A stretch of DNA of 64,000 bases, taken from positions 42,529,399 to 42,593,398 of the forward strand of contig CM018691.1 in assembly GCA_009363875.1 (NCBI GenBank), given 5' to 3'. Position 1 is the first letter of the stretch. Each line of letters starts with the position of its first letter. This DNA comes from Mikania micrantha (Eukaryota; Streptophyta; Magnoliopsida; Asterales; Asteraceae). Of this stretch, positions 22,250 through 34,045 are shown piece after piece. The position numbers and the translations under genes were made by a program. The notes beneath the pieces were generated by a model. That model was not told where the DNA came from. It worked only from the letters and a program-made list of their open reading frames with translations, and did no database searches.

Positions 22250-24540
22250 TGTCTGAAAATACTCTTGAATCCCACATTTCCTTCTTTTAAACTATCTTTC
22301 TATGTATCTTTAAGCTGATAGAGGAAGTCTAGCATCCCACCAAACTATACAACTTAACTTGTATAGCAAGATGCTTAATCTTACGGCTCAAAGAATTGGC
22401 CACCATGCTGGGCTTTTCCTGGATGATATAAGATATCACAATTGTAGTCCTTTAGAATCTCGAGCTCTCTGTTATCTCATGTTTAGATCTTTTTTGTTCG
22501 AGACGTACTTTAGACTTTTGTAGTTAGTGTAGATAGTATATTTGACCCCTTGCAAATGGTGTCTCCAAATCTACAATACGAACATCACAACGGCCAATTG
22601 CAGATCATGAGTTGGTAGTTAGCTTCGTTAATTTTAAGTCAACATGAGGTGTAATCTATTACTTTTCCTTTTTGCATGAGTACACTATCCAATCCATGAT
22701 ATGAGGTGTCTATTTAAACTACCAAATTTTCTTTTATGTTTAGCAATGCCAAGACACGAGCTAGTGTAAGCCTCTTCGTCAATTCTTTCAATGCTTGGTG
22801 TTGTGTCATACCACAATCGTACTTTACCTCTTTCTTAGTTAATTTTCTTAAGTGGCGTTGCTACCCGGGAAAATTCATGTATGAATCGTCTGAAATATCC
22901 TGCTGAACCGAGGTAGCTACAAACTTATGTAGGTGTCGTCAAAAGATTCCATTCCATTACCGCTTCAACTTTAGTCAAGTCCATCATCATGCCTTCAGGG
23001 TTGATCACATGTCTCAGAAATTGCAGTTTGTGTAGCCAAGAGGCACATTTGAAGAACTTGACATTATGCTTTTCTTTCCTCAGCACTTTCAATACAACTC
23101 GTATATGACAAGCATGGAATTCTTTGTTATTTGAATAAAGTTGGATATCATCAATGAACACAATCATTGATCGATCCAACATTAGTTGACAATCCCGATT
23201 CTTCTGGTCCATTAATGTTGTAGGGGTGCTGGTCAATCCGAATGATATCACGAGAAACTAATAATGTCCAAACCTGAAATTAGTTCCAAAGAACCCGCTC
23301 ACCCTTTGTAATTGACCAAACATTGGCAAATGATAGTTTTTCTTCACTGTAGGTTTATTTAGTTCCATGTATTCGATATACATTCTTGTACATCCATCTT
23401 TTTTTCTACACGAATAATATTAGCGCACACCAAGGGGAGACATCAGTTGCAAAAAAATTATCTGGGAGGCCATATAGCTGGGTCATTGATTCTTTCATTT
23501 CAAATGGAGCCAGATGATATGGTACTTAGACGACATGCTCAGACCCCAACACATCTATTTGGAATTTTGATTTCATGATCTAGAGGTATTCCCGACAAGT
23601 CCTATGGGAACAAGTCTCGAAAGTTAGACACCAAGGGAATGTTTTTTAGTGCTTTCATCTTTGTATCTTTATCAATGACATAGGCTAGATATGTTGCGCT
23701 TCCCTGCCTCATCAAGCCAGCAACATTGATCACAGAAATGACCTTTGGCATGTCAAATACTTTTCATCCAGATTATAAATGAACCCAACAAGTGGCTTCA
23801 AACATACCATTTTCTGTTAACAAAAAGAAATGATTTTGTTTTGGCCAACAAGTTATACCCGAAACTACATAGAAACCTCACAAAGTTAAAAGAATAACTT
23901 AATATGAAACCTACGACCTTTAATGTCTATGCGACAATCATAAAATGCTTCAAATACAATGGTAGACTTCACTATAGCAATTTCTACGCTAAATACCCGT
24001 TCTATTTTCTTAACCTTGCAGCATAACATATCATAAAATGTGGTAGCTATAAAGCTCATATTAGCACATGAGTTAAACTATACGAAGGCACGAATAGTGT
24101 TGACATGATATGTACATGTCACCACATCGAGGTTGATTATAGGCTAATCCATAGTCATCGTAAATGCTATGGCATTGGCTTTCGGCTTCTCCCTGGTTTT
24201 CTTATTGTCTGTCTTGCTTGCTTTAGATGTTCTTGCCATTGGTTTTAGACACTCTTTGGACAAAGTTCCAAACTCAATATCGTTGTAACAGTAGGTAGCA
24301 TTCAGGTTGTTAAGAAATAAATGCCCAATCTTCTCATATCAAATGCACAAATTGGTGTCGGCCTGATATTCTCCCAAGTCGGCCTTGCCGCACTTGTGGA
24401 TTCACATGTGGGATTAAATTGTGTAATTGAACTTGTGGGATTAAACTGTTAAGGAAAAATGTTGAGCATTCATCAAGAATGTCGAATAACTCAAAACTAG
24501 AAGTTGACCGAGATAAATGTTGATGAATTTTGTAATTCAA
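22250..24540 (-). pseudogene. Gypsy gag-protease-RT-RNase H fragment
   Basis: The best piece (23251-22925) reads FGLTSTPTTLMDQKN, the catalytic MIVFIDDIQLYSNNKE, and LQFLRHVINPEGM, all standard Gypsy RT. RNase H traces end in SYHPGKAQ near 22.4 kb. Protease remnants (ANMSFIATTFYDML) lie near 24.0-24.1 kb and broken zinc-knuckle pieces (HKCGKADLG) near 24.39 kb. Stops and frameshifts are frequent throughout. Confidence 0.8.
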
Positions 24541-25252
24541 AATTAATACAAGAAGTTAGTTTGTAGTAAAAATATAAATAAACAGTTTCATTTATAACTT
24601 ACTAAATACATTGATTAAAATACAAAACGAAGATTTAACACTTTTGGGTCATTAACTGAATCAACATGGTAAAATCAGAAGGCTAAAATGACATCATGTC
24701 AAAAAGAAGTGAAAAATGTATTTGTGTGTTTACATCTTATTAAATCATTTATATATTGGTTTTACGTTTTTACTCAAACCTACTTTGGCTCGTATGTTGC
24801 CATATTGCATGCTCTAATGAAATAAATATCCCACTATAGTTGATTTACTGCATTATGTGATAAATGAGTAAATTTAATTGAGCATTATGTGATAAATGTT
24901 TGTATAAATTTTGTTAAAAACAGAGTTGTTTAAAAAATGTATTTTTTGATATAAAATAAATATAAACAATCATTGATTTATTATATCTAAAACTTAAAGG
25001 TTTTTATATTGGTTCAGAATATTTTCTTGATCAAACTTATTATCTAAAAACTATCTATTTAAAAAATTATATGTTTAAAATATTTATTTAAATTAAAATT
25101 TTTATTTTTATAAATAAAATAATTATTTTTTTCTTTTTCTAATAACTTTTAATAACAACTAAAAATCATAAATTATATTCATTTAATAAAAAGTAGTAAA
25201 GATTTGGTTGCTAATGAAAGTAGAAAGTTGGGTTTAATTGGGATTTGTATCT
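24541..25252. other. AT-rich spacer, nothing recognised
   Basis: Long AT-rich stretches with no open frame, repeat ends or RNA gene that I can support. It may include the decayed 5' LTR of the Gypsy element to its left. Confidence 0.4.
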
Positions 25253-25726
25253 TAGGGGTGTAAACAAGCCGAGTCGATCCCGACCTCGTTAAGGCTCGAG
25301 CTCGGCTCGTTAAGAGTTTTATTTACAAGGATCGAGCTCGACTCGTTAGAAAATTTTTAGACTCGAGCTCGGCTCGTTTAGATATTAATTATATAAATTT
25401 ATTTACTTTAATTACTAATTTAATTATATTTTCCAAATTTAACATAAAATATTTGATTTGTAAATATTTATCAATTTTATATATAAAAATAATTAATTTT
25501 ATAAATAAACACTTAATATAATAAATATAAGTTATATAAACAAAAAGCTCATTAAGGCTCGCGAGCCAGCTCGAGATCGATATGTAAAGCTCGAGCTCGG
25601 GCTCGATAACTAAACGAACCACATTTTTGGGCTCGGACTCTTTAAGGCTCGGCTCGTTCGGAATTTTTACCGATTCGATCCGATCCCAAGTATTTCACCA
25701 GTTACCTTGCTTCGTTTACATCCCTA
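25253..25726. mobile_element. Non-autonomous hAT element (MITE)
   Basis: Terminal inverted repeats are TAGGGGTGTAAAC on the left and GTTTACATCCCTA on the right. The flanking 8-mers TTGTATCT (25245-25252) and TTGTAGAT (25727-25734) match at six of eight positions, the length expected for hAT. Subterminal zones are packed with GGCTCG and GAGCTCG motifs on both sides, and the centre is AT-rich with no transposase. Confidence 0.85.
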
Positions 25727-25734
25727 TTGTAGAT

Positions 25735-26281
25735 GGGGAAGAGAGAAATTAGTTTTTTTATTAAAATATTGGGTTGAGTTGGGCTGGAGTGTGACTTAAG
25801 GCTTAGGAGTTTGGAGGTCGGGATTTACAATAACAAGGCAACCGTTTTTGTCTTCTTTTTTATTTAAAGCATTTAAAATATTTAAAACATTTTCCACTTA
25901 TATTTTTCACAGCTGATTAATATTTTAGTATAACTTTTGTTATAAACATATTCTGAAATATATTAACTAAACTATTATTTGAGGTTTTAAAATAAATTTT
26001 TGGTTATTTATTATAAAGAAATTTCTAAAACAAATATGAATATCGATGAATAATTGTTTCACTTTTTTAACAAATGCATTCAATCTTGTTCTCAAGCTCA
26101 TATTTCTTGTCGCCATGATGAAGTTAGAATTATGGTGATCGATACTACTCGAATACTAATGTCATGATTAAGAGAAACATTAACTATTTAACTTTAAAAA
26201 AGCAGTTTAATTAGTTGTTGTTGAGCTTATTATTATTGTTATTATTATTATTATTGTTGTTGTTGTTATCTTCCCCCTTGT
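25735..26281. other. AT-rich spacer with a (TTA/TTG)n microsatellite
   Basis: No gene seen. A trinucleotide run of ATT and GTT units lies at about 26228-26268. Confidence 0.5.
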
Positions 26282-27976
26282 AATAAACAAGCAACTCAAA
26301 TGACATTTGTCACATTCTTAAACTACTTAATGAAAATTTGTCAAATTCTTAAACCACTTTTGACATATGTTATATTTGAACCATGTTATCGAATTCTCTC
26401 TCATATCAAACGCTTATATATTCTTTTTCATATTAAATAATTAAATTAAATAAGATAACTAATTATTTTAGTTATACATTTTTATATTAATAATAATTTT
26501 TTAATAAATTATAAATCAAATCTTTATATTAAAAAATAGATTTTGAAAATAAAAATTATATAAAAACAATTTCTCTAAAAAACAAAACCAAGAAGTTTAA
26601 ACAACAATATTTGTATGTAAAAAATAGTTTTTAATACAGTTTTAAAAATAAAATGTTAAAAAATAACTTAGATTCAATCATAATTTATCCCAAAAATTGT
26701 TTTTTAAATACTAAATTTTATTAATTATTATATAATATTTTTTATACAATCCGTGTAAGACACTGGATATTAACCTACTAGCATAATAAAAGATAAAGTT
26801 AAACTTAAATTTAAGAAAGGCAAAAAAAATATCAAACATAAAGTAAAAAAATGTTAAACTTATAAACATCTTCTACATATAATAAACAAGTAAATTAAAC
26901 GACATTTGTCAAATTCTTAAATCACTTAATGACACTTATCAAATTGTTAAACTGCTTTTGACATATATCATATTCTAACAATTTTAGCCAATTATCTTTC
27001 ATATTAAATGTGTATATATATTCTCTTTCATATTAAATAATTAAATTAAATACAATAACTAATTATTTTAGTTATACATTTTTATATTAATAATAATTTT
27101 TTAATAAATTATAAATCAAATATTTATATCAAAAAATAGATTTTGAAAATAAAAATTATATAAATTTTTTTTCTAAAAAAACAAAACCTAAAAGTTTAAA
27201 CAACAATATTTGTATATAAAAAATAGTTTTTGATAAGTTTTAAATTAAAATGTAAAAAAATAACTTAAATTCAATCATATTTTATCTCAAAATTTGTTTT
27301 TTAAATACTCAATTTGATTAATTACTATATAATATTTTTTTACACAATCCGTGTAATACATGAGATATTAACCTATTACATAATAAAAGATAAAGTTAAA
27401 CTTAAATTTAAGAAAGGCAAAAAAAGAAGCAAAAATAAAGTAAAAAAAATGTTAAACTTATAAATATCTTCTATCTATAATAAACAAGTAACTCAAATGA
27501 CATTTGTCAAATTCTTAAACCACTTAATGACATTTGTCAAATTGTTAAACCGCTTTTGACATATGCTATATTTTAACAATGTTAGCTAATTATCTCTCAT
27601 ATTAAATGCTTATATATTATATTTCATATTAAATAATTAAATTAAATACAATAACTAATTATTTGAGTGATACATTTTATATTAATAACAATTTTTTAGT
27701 AAATTATAAATCAAATCTTTATATTATAAAATAGATTTTGAAAATAAAAATTATATAAAAACATTTTTTTCTAAAAAAACAAAACCCAGAAGTTTAAACA
27801 ACAATATTTGTGTAAAAAAAATAGATTTTAATACAATTTTAAAAATAAAATGTTAGAAAATAACTTAAATTCAATCATATTTTATCTCAAAATCTTTTTT
27901 TAAATACTAAATTTTTATTAATTACTATATAATATTTTTTTATACAATTCGTGTAATACAAGGGATATTAACCTAG
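26282..27976 (+). repeat. Tandem array of an approximately 598-bp unit with Helitron-like ends
   Basis: The same AT-rich unit starts AATAAACAAG at 26282, 26881 and 27479 (periods 599 and 598), giving about 2.85 copies. Each copy has GACATTTGTCAAATTCTTAAA near its start and a CCGTGTAA...ATATTAACCTA end. The last copy reads TCTATCTATAATAAAC (27470) to CCTAG|T (27976), which fits a Helitron 5' TC, a short 3' hairpin (CGTGTAATACA) and CTAG before T. No Rep/helicase coding is present, so these are non-autonomous copies arranged head to tail. Confidence 0.7.
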
Positions 27977-28913
27977 TTATTATTAATAAAGACATTTGAC
28001 AACAAACCGACTATTAGTTGAGTTACAAGAATAAGAAAACAAACCTTACACTAATAATAGTTATAATATTGGCCTCTAATCTTTTACAAACTATTTATCA
28101 TGTAACATTTTTTTATGCGTATCTTGTACTATTAATAGGTACAATATTAGCGTTTACCTCCTATGCGTATATACAATCTGTATAAATTTAATTTATTATT
28201 ATAATCTGATCTTAACCGTAACATTGCAATGCATGAGTTTTAATCTATTACTTTGTTACATAACATGTGTAACTTTTAACATTATTATTAATTTTTAAAT
28301 GTTAGGGGTCAAATAACCAAAGAAAAGTCACATAAAGGGTTAGTAGGCACACCATAATTTAATCATGTATTACTCCTTTGCCAATCTTGTATAAACTTTT
28401 GATAGCACTTGAGAGTAATCTTTATAAAATTTCATGATGATAATAGTAATAATTTTATCGTTTTATTATTATATTTCATTTTCTTTTACTTGATAAATTA
28501 CAAACCGCAACTACTAGTCCTGAGCCTGCAAGTAGAGAATGTGATTTGCTTCATAGAATGTGATTGGTACGTGACAAGAGTTAATAGACAACAAACAGCC
28601 ATCAATAATTTACCCTCAAAATCAAAAGAAAAAACGAAGAAAGCATTTAATAAATAAAATGAAAATTTTGAAATGCAAGTATTTGTTAGGTATGAATATT
28701 TTTAGGAGAAAACCGAAATTTTAATGATTTCTAGAGATCTATTTTATCCTTATATCAATGAATCACGCGCGCACACATACGTACGTATGTACATGTATAC
28801 ATACATACATAAATACATACATACATACATATTATACACACACTTTTTTTAAATGCTTAAATTATACATTTTTTTCACTAACATGATTGGAACCATAATC
28901 ACAACTATCTATA
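27977..28913. other. AT-rich spacer with (ATAC)n microsatellite
   Basis: No supported gene. A run of ACATACATACATA units with CGTACGTATGTACATGTA lies near 28770-28830. An 82-codon open frame at 28409-28657 is low-complexity and has no recognisable domain. Confidence 0.5.
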
Positions 28914-29296
28914 TCTATACTACTATATAATACATATAGAAATGACACAATGGTCTTTTACCAAAAACTCTTAAAATTAAGAGTTTTACAACTATTATGA
29001 CATAAAGTACAACAAACAAAGTTTAAGAGCTATAAATTAAATAGTTTTCTTTTACTTTTTAGTTTGTCCCACATTGATACATTTAAAAAATAAAGTGTCA
29101 TATAATACCTATAAAAGAAAACCCTCTCAAATCAAATAAATTACTACTTCACACTTTTGTCATATCGTATTTGGTATTTTAAATTATGAATTTTATCATA
29201 ATAAATTTTTTAGTTATGTGGTTTAAGCTTTTTACGAGCCAAAATCAGTAGCTTAATTGTTTTGTTTTCCGCCACATCGCGCGGGCATCTCACTAG
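28914..29296 (+). mobile_element. Small non-autonomous Helitron
   Basis: It starts TCTATACTACTATATAATA and ends with a GC-rich hairpin (CCGC-CACATCGC-GCGG) about 11 bases before CTAG, followed by T at 29297. TC start, subterminal hairpin, CTAG end and insertion between A/T bases are the Helitron hallmarks. It is only 383 bp and non-coding. Confidence 0.8.
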
Positions 29297-29312
29297 TATA
29301 TATATATATATA

Positions 29313-29497
29313 GGGATTGAATTCTATGAAAACCTTATCTTAGAGAGAAAACACTTAAACCCTATGTGAGTCATTGATTTGGAATCTTAAAATAAATATG
29401 TGGTCCAAATTAAACCTAAATAAAAAATTGGGTTTTGATTAAACAAATCATTTTTAATGTGACTTAATGTGGACCACGTATATTTTCAAGATTCATG
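29313..29497. mobile_element. TA-flanked MITE, right end eroded
   Basis: A (TA)n run is followed by GGGATTGAATTCTATGAAAA. Internal arms GAATCTTAAAATAAATATGT (with GGTCCA) and ATGTGGACCACGTATATTTT are inverted copies of each other. The right terminus matching the left was not found. Confidence 0.5.
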
Positions 29498-31189
29498 TTC
29501 GGATAAAAATTAACAAGTTTATTTTTTAGCAAAATCGAATTAGTTAAGTGGGGTTTTGTACTTTATAATCAGAAATATAGTTTGTAAGTAAGTTGCGATC
29601 AAATTATTCCTAAGAATCCCTAGGGATATTGTAAATACGAAATGAAACAATTAGCTGAACACACGAGATTTATACGAGGAAAAACCCTTAATCTCTTATG
29701 ATTGCCGGAATAAAAACCTCGGGAGGTGACAATCGTCATTCTGCCTTATTTCTATTATAATAACAAAGTAAAAATACAAAGAAAGATAACGAATGATTGA
29801 TGCAAAGTGTTGCAGAGCTTCAAATGTGCAAAAACTGGTGTGATATTACGAATGAAAGTGTAAGAAATGAAAAAGTGTTGTCCTAAATCGATCAGATGCC
29901 TCTATTTATAGTAAAATACAATTAACTGTATTATTGAATATTCCGACGAGAATCTCGGAATCATGACCCAATCTTATGCTATAATAGCTACCACGTTCAA
30001 ACGGTTATTTATGAGTTGTAACTCCACTTAAACGTCCATTAAACACGTGTAACCGTTTCTTTCAACTAAATCTCGAGTCTTTGGTCCAATAAAGTCAATA
30101 TGACCTTTTGAGACTTTTCTCCACTTGTAACGTTATTTTGCATGTTCACAACGTTTTCTTTGACTTTATCCCGACTTTTAGGTTAAAACCAAGTTCACAA
30201 TAAGTTACATGCAAGACAAGCTATACAGAGAAAAATATCAATTAGTGACGTTAGTATTCATGATACTTGAGAATAGTAAGGAATCTCATATTCCGGATTA
30301 TCCTCGGCTATCCCGAATTTTAGACTATAAAAATTGACCCACAACAATTGCCTCCAAAATTTTGTAAGCTGCTTTTAATATATACAGCTGCAAAACTTTT
30401 CAAACTTAACCTTTGTGAGGACATATCTTGATACTTCTTGAGATTCAGAATTTACAATTATTCTTATCTATATATTTCCTTCTTCTCCTTCTTAAGAGTT
30501 GTATAAACTTCTAAATTTTGTTGTTGACGTTATCTCTCAAGCTAGAACCCATTATGTAGAACAAATTGTTGAATATTTTGGTTCAATAGTTCGAAATATT
30601 TAGTAATAGCACAAGGTCTTAGCTTACGTTGTTGTTGATTTAAATTACTATGATAAATTTAAGTGTTATAAATAAGTCCAATTACTATCGACTTAGGCCT
30701 ATTAGTTAGCAACTTATGCTCAATATCTTCTAATGTCTTTACATATTAGAATATTTATAAATAAAGATATAGTTTATACCTTAAAATAGACACATAGTTT
30801 ACAAAAACATACTAAATGTACCTAGTAAAAGCATTCCGAAATATCCTTATATATTCAAGTAGTTATCTTTTATCTAAATAATATTAATGTGTTGGGTGGA
30901 GGTAGCATGCTTTGGTTTATGTTTTGTTGTTTGTTTTAAGATATTCTTGAATATTTCAAAATATTCTCAACAATATTTCAAATATTTTCTAATTTATATA
31001 AGAGGTTAGATCCTTTTATAGCTTTCACAAGGATAAGTAAGAAAAGCTTAACCGACATTCGATTAAGTATATATTACTTACAGTTGATAATATGTTAAAT
31101 ACATATTCCTTAAATTTTCTGAATATTCTCGATATTTCTATTAAAGATCTTTAGAATATTTCCTTATAAGTTTAATTCTTTTTAGGTAT
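29498..31189. other. Unassigned, possibly decayed LTR sequence
   Basis: A segment at 29640-29760 (CACGAGATTTATACGAGG ... AACCTCGGGAGGTGAC) looks like sequence common in plant Copia LTRs. The stretch at 30560-31150 is rich in GAATATTTC/GAAATATTC motifs. I could not define LTR ends, and no coding region is recognisable. Confidence 0.35.
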
Positions 31190-31942
31190 GGGTGCCATCT
31201 TGCCGATGATATCTACCCTGAATATGCTACGTTTGTCAAATCATTTACATGTCCTCGTGAAGACAATGACAAACGGATATACCTTAAAAAGGCTTAAGAG
31301 GCGACAAAAAAGGATGTCAAACGGGCGTTCGTTGTACTTAAAACAAATAACATATGATAGCTAATCCATATAGGATTTGGAAGAAAAGTAAAATTCCAGA
31401 CGCTATGTTTGTTTGTTTTGCATAATATGATTTTGAAGGACAAAGGAAAAAACTATTTGCCAAATTTGCGAAAAGGTAGACGTGCTGGTTGAAGAGGTTA
31501 CACCGGAAGAAATGATTGAAATACGAGCTGAGGTCCGAAGTAGGGAATTGCATAATATGCTTAAAGACGATTTGGTTGAACATGTCTGGAAAAGTCAAAG
31601 AGAAAATATGTAGTTTTTTTTAAAGTATTTAATTTTATTTTAATGTTTTATTTTAATTTTATTATGTAGTTTAATTTTTTTTCCGATTATGTAATTGTTT
31701 TACTTTTATTTTGTAATTTTATTTTATTTTTAATAATATTATTATTTTTTAATTTATTTTATAATAAAAAATAAATAAAAATCAAATATTAAAATATTGA
31801 ATAAAATTGGTGATGACGTGAAAGTGATGGGGGAGTGATGATAACACATGTAATGATGATGTGAAATGATAAGAGGGTGATGATGTTGGTTGATTATATG
31901 ACGGTTACGTGAAATGATGAGGTTTTGTGACTACACATGGCC
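31190..31942 (+). pseudogene. PIF/Harbinger transposase C-terminal fragment
   Basis: Translation gives LADDIYPEYATFVKSFTCPR, KDVKRAFVVLK, then IANPYRIWKKSK and a C-terminal EIRAEVRSRELHNMLKDDLV. This is the plant nuclease/transposase of the HARBI1/Plant_tran group. Three in-frame stops and one shift are present. The conserved KDVERAFGVL is KDVKRAFVVL here, so the third catalytic residue is Lys. The stretch ends at 31942 with ACACATGGCC followed by TAA, matching a Harbinger terminus and 3-bp target. Confidence 0.75.
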
Positions 31943-32380
31943 TAAACATAACATATGTGAAATCAATAGTATTTATAATTTTAAAATATCGTAGAACAAA
32001 ATATTGATTTAAAATCACTAATATCTAATTACAAGTGTAACAAGTGTTTATATTAGATGTACTTAACCCGTGTAATAAGCATGTTTCTAATCTAGTATAT
32101 ATGATTTGAATAAAATAAAATCTCAATCTTAACTAAAAAACCTTACACTAAATCCTTGAAATTTATCTTACCTTTATATGCCATGATTCATTTAACACAT
32201 TTTTTTTTATATTTAAATAAAGTATTCAGATTAATTCTAGTCACATGTTTCAGTTATTTTGCACGTTGCTCAGGTTAATTTTAAGACGTTTATCTCTAAG
32301 TTTTATATCAAGAAGAACAACACACTAAAAATGAAATTTGAGAAGACAATCTATAGAAAACAAGCTACCATTATACTTCT
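31943..32380. other. AT-rich spacer before a tetranucleotide repeat
   Basis: Nothing recognised apart from AT-rich intergenic sequence. Confidence 0.4.
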
Positions 32381-32540
32381 ATGTATGTATGTATGTATGT
32401 ATGTATGTATGTATGTATGTATGTATGTATGTATGTATGTATGTATGTATGTATGTATGTATGTATGTATGTATGTATGTATGTATGTATGTATGTATGT
32501 ATGTATGTATGTATGTATGTATGTATGTATGTATGTATGT
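32381..32540 (+). repeat. (ATGT)40 microsatellite
   Basis: An uninterrupted run of 160 bases of ATGT followed by (GT)3. It generates open frames in several phases on both strands (MYVC or THTYIH repeats) that are not genes. The length suggests a highly polymorphic locus. Confidence 0.98.
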
Positions 32541-32775
32541 GTGTGTGATGATAATGTTAAATGAGACAAATTTCCGTGTAATTATTTTATTAAAGTCTGT
32601 CGTGATTACAAATCGGATAACATAGTAGGAATTACTACCGCAAAATGCAGGATATTACATCTTATTTCGGGGATCTAGAACTAGATCCACTTATAACAAG
32701 TAATTAATGTTGTCTAAATGGACGTTTCAGATAGGGTTTAAAGGTTATATCTTTAAGATCTGATTTTCATATAAT

Positions 32776-32814
<39 letters not shown>

Positions 32815-33210
32815 TTCATCAGATATCATGTTCAAATAATTATTAATTATTTCTTTGTTAGCTTTTATATTTGTTGTTTTGTGAATGTAATGCAAAACAT
32901 GAAGTAGTACAATGGGTCTAGAGAATGAATAGAGAACGTGTGGGTGCGATGCACCAAGTAAAATCATCGTCGTATGAATCTGAAAAAACACAAATATATA
33001 GACCTAAATGTATACAAATTGTCATTTTGTTGAGACAACAGCCTGGGATTTTTATGTGCTGTCTAAATTTCAGGCCCCACTCCATTATCACAAGCTTTAG
33101 GGTATTCAAAAAAAATAATAATAATAAAAAATTTCCCGATTCATATGATAGGTTCAAAAAGATTTAAAAGTAAAATAATTTGAAGGATTGTCTCGATACC
33201 TAGCATATTA
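32541..33210. other. AT-rich spacer with an (AT)n run
   Basis: It contains (AT)16 at about 32779-32810. Overlapping open frames of about 80 codons on both strands at 32.9-33.2 kb have no domain and are mutually antisense. Confidence 0.5.
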
Positions 33211-33962
33211 GGGGACTCGGAGTCGTCTAGGAACTCCCCACTTTTCCCCGTTGCCACATCAGCGCCACATCAGCTTTCCCCACTTTTCCCCACTTTTCCC
33301 CATTTTACACGGTGTCGTCCCACTTTTCCCCACTTTTCCCCATTTTCAAATCTTATTTTTAATTAATTATTTTAACAATAAATAATAATAATAATAATAA
33401 TAAAATAAAAAAAGATTCATTAAATTTAAAAAAAAAAAAAGAATACAACAAAAAAAAGAGAATACAACCTAAAAAAATAAATTAAAAAACCTAGAAAGGC
33501 ATTTGTGGACGATACTGTGTAGTAAAATGATGGTTGATTCGGAGATGACATTTGTGGATGATACCCGGGTGTGTTGAACGGGTTCATTTGAGGCGTTTGA
33601 ACATTTTTTTGTCGTGGTTTTCTAAATTTCTTGGTTGATGACCCACCACGTGATGAACCTCCTTCCATTTTAGTTGAAAATTTTATAAATTTTGGTGTAT
33701 AATTTATAGAAGATGAGAGAAAAAAGTGTGAGATTTTGGTTGGTTTTTGAGTTGTTTAAATAGAAAAAAAAAATTGGTTTTTTTTTTTTTTTTTAAAAAA
33801 TGCCGTTGTGCAACGGCTAGATATAAACTCACCATCCACGGCTTGAATCGGTAAGGCCACACCGAAATACCCCACCCCGAATCCGGGGGGGTGGTGTTCC
33901 CGATCATCACCGGCCGGCAAGGGCACTTCCCCGGCTTTCCCCGGGTGCCACTCCGTGTGGCC
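33211..33962 (-). mobile_element. Non-autonomous Harbinger element with TTA target duplication
   Basis: TTA flanks both ends (33208-33210 and 33963-33965). The termini GGGGACTCGGAGTCG and, inverted from the right, GGCCACACGGAGTGG share a GACTCGGAGT-like core with a few differences. Tandem CCCCACTTTTCCCC units fill 33236-33345. An N-terminal coding remnant lies on the minus strand, but no DDE domain remains, so this is a deletion derivative. Confidence 0.82.
33426..33668 (-). pseudogene. N-terminal remnant of a Harbinger-associated protein
   Basis: The open frame begins MEGGSSRGGSSTKKFRKPRQ, followed by a Pro/Asn/Gln-rich stretch (NPFNTPGYHPQMSSPNQPSF), then loses similarity in AT-rich DNA. 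Such low-complexity leaders precede plant Harbinger or NAM-associated proteins. Function cannot be inferred from this part alone. Confidence 0.45.
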
Positions 33963-34045
33963 TTAGCATTGAACTAGCATAATTTTCTTTCATACCGAGT
34001 AAATCTCAAACCGGATAAATTGAGCCGAGCCGGCTCGATTGTTTT

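Larger units (their letters stand above)
18690..24540 (-). mobile_element. Old Ty3/Gypsy element, degenerate, split by a solo LTR
   Basis: On the minus strand, gag knuckle, protease, RT and RNase H traces (24.5-22.25 kb) are followed, after a 2.3 kb solo LTR, by integrase traces (19.93-18.69 kb). The order is that of Gypsy. There are many stops and frameshifts, so it is much older than the element at 0-7.8 kb. No clear LTRs of its own were found. Confidence 0.8.

Noticed and set aside
32259..32625. Three overlapping open frames with MYVC or THTYIH repeats
   Set aside because: They are translations of the (ATGT)40 microsatellite in different phases on both strands.
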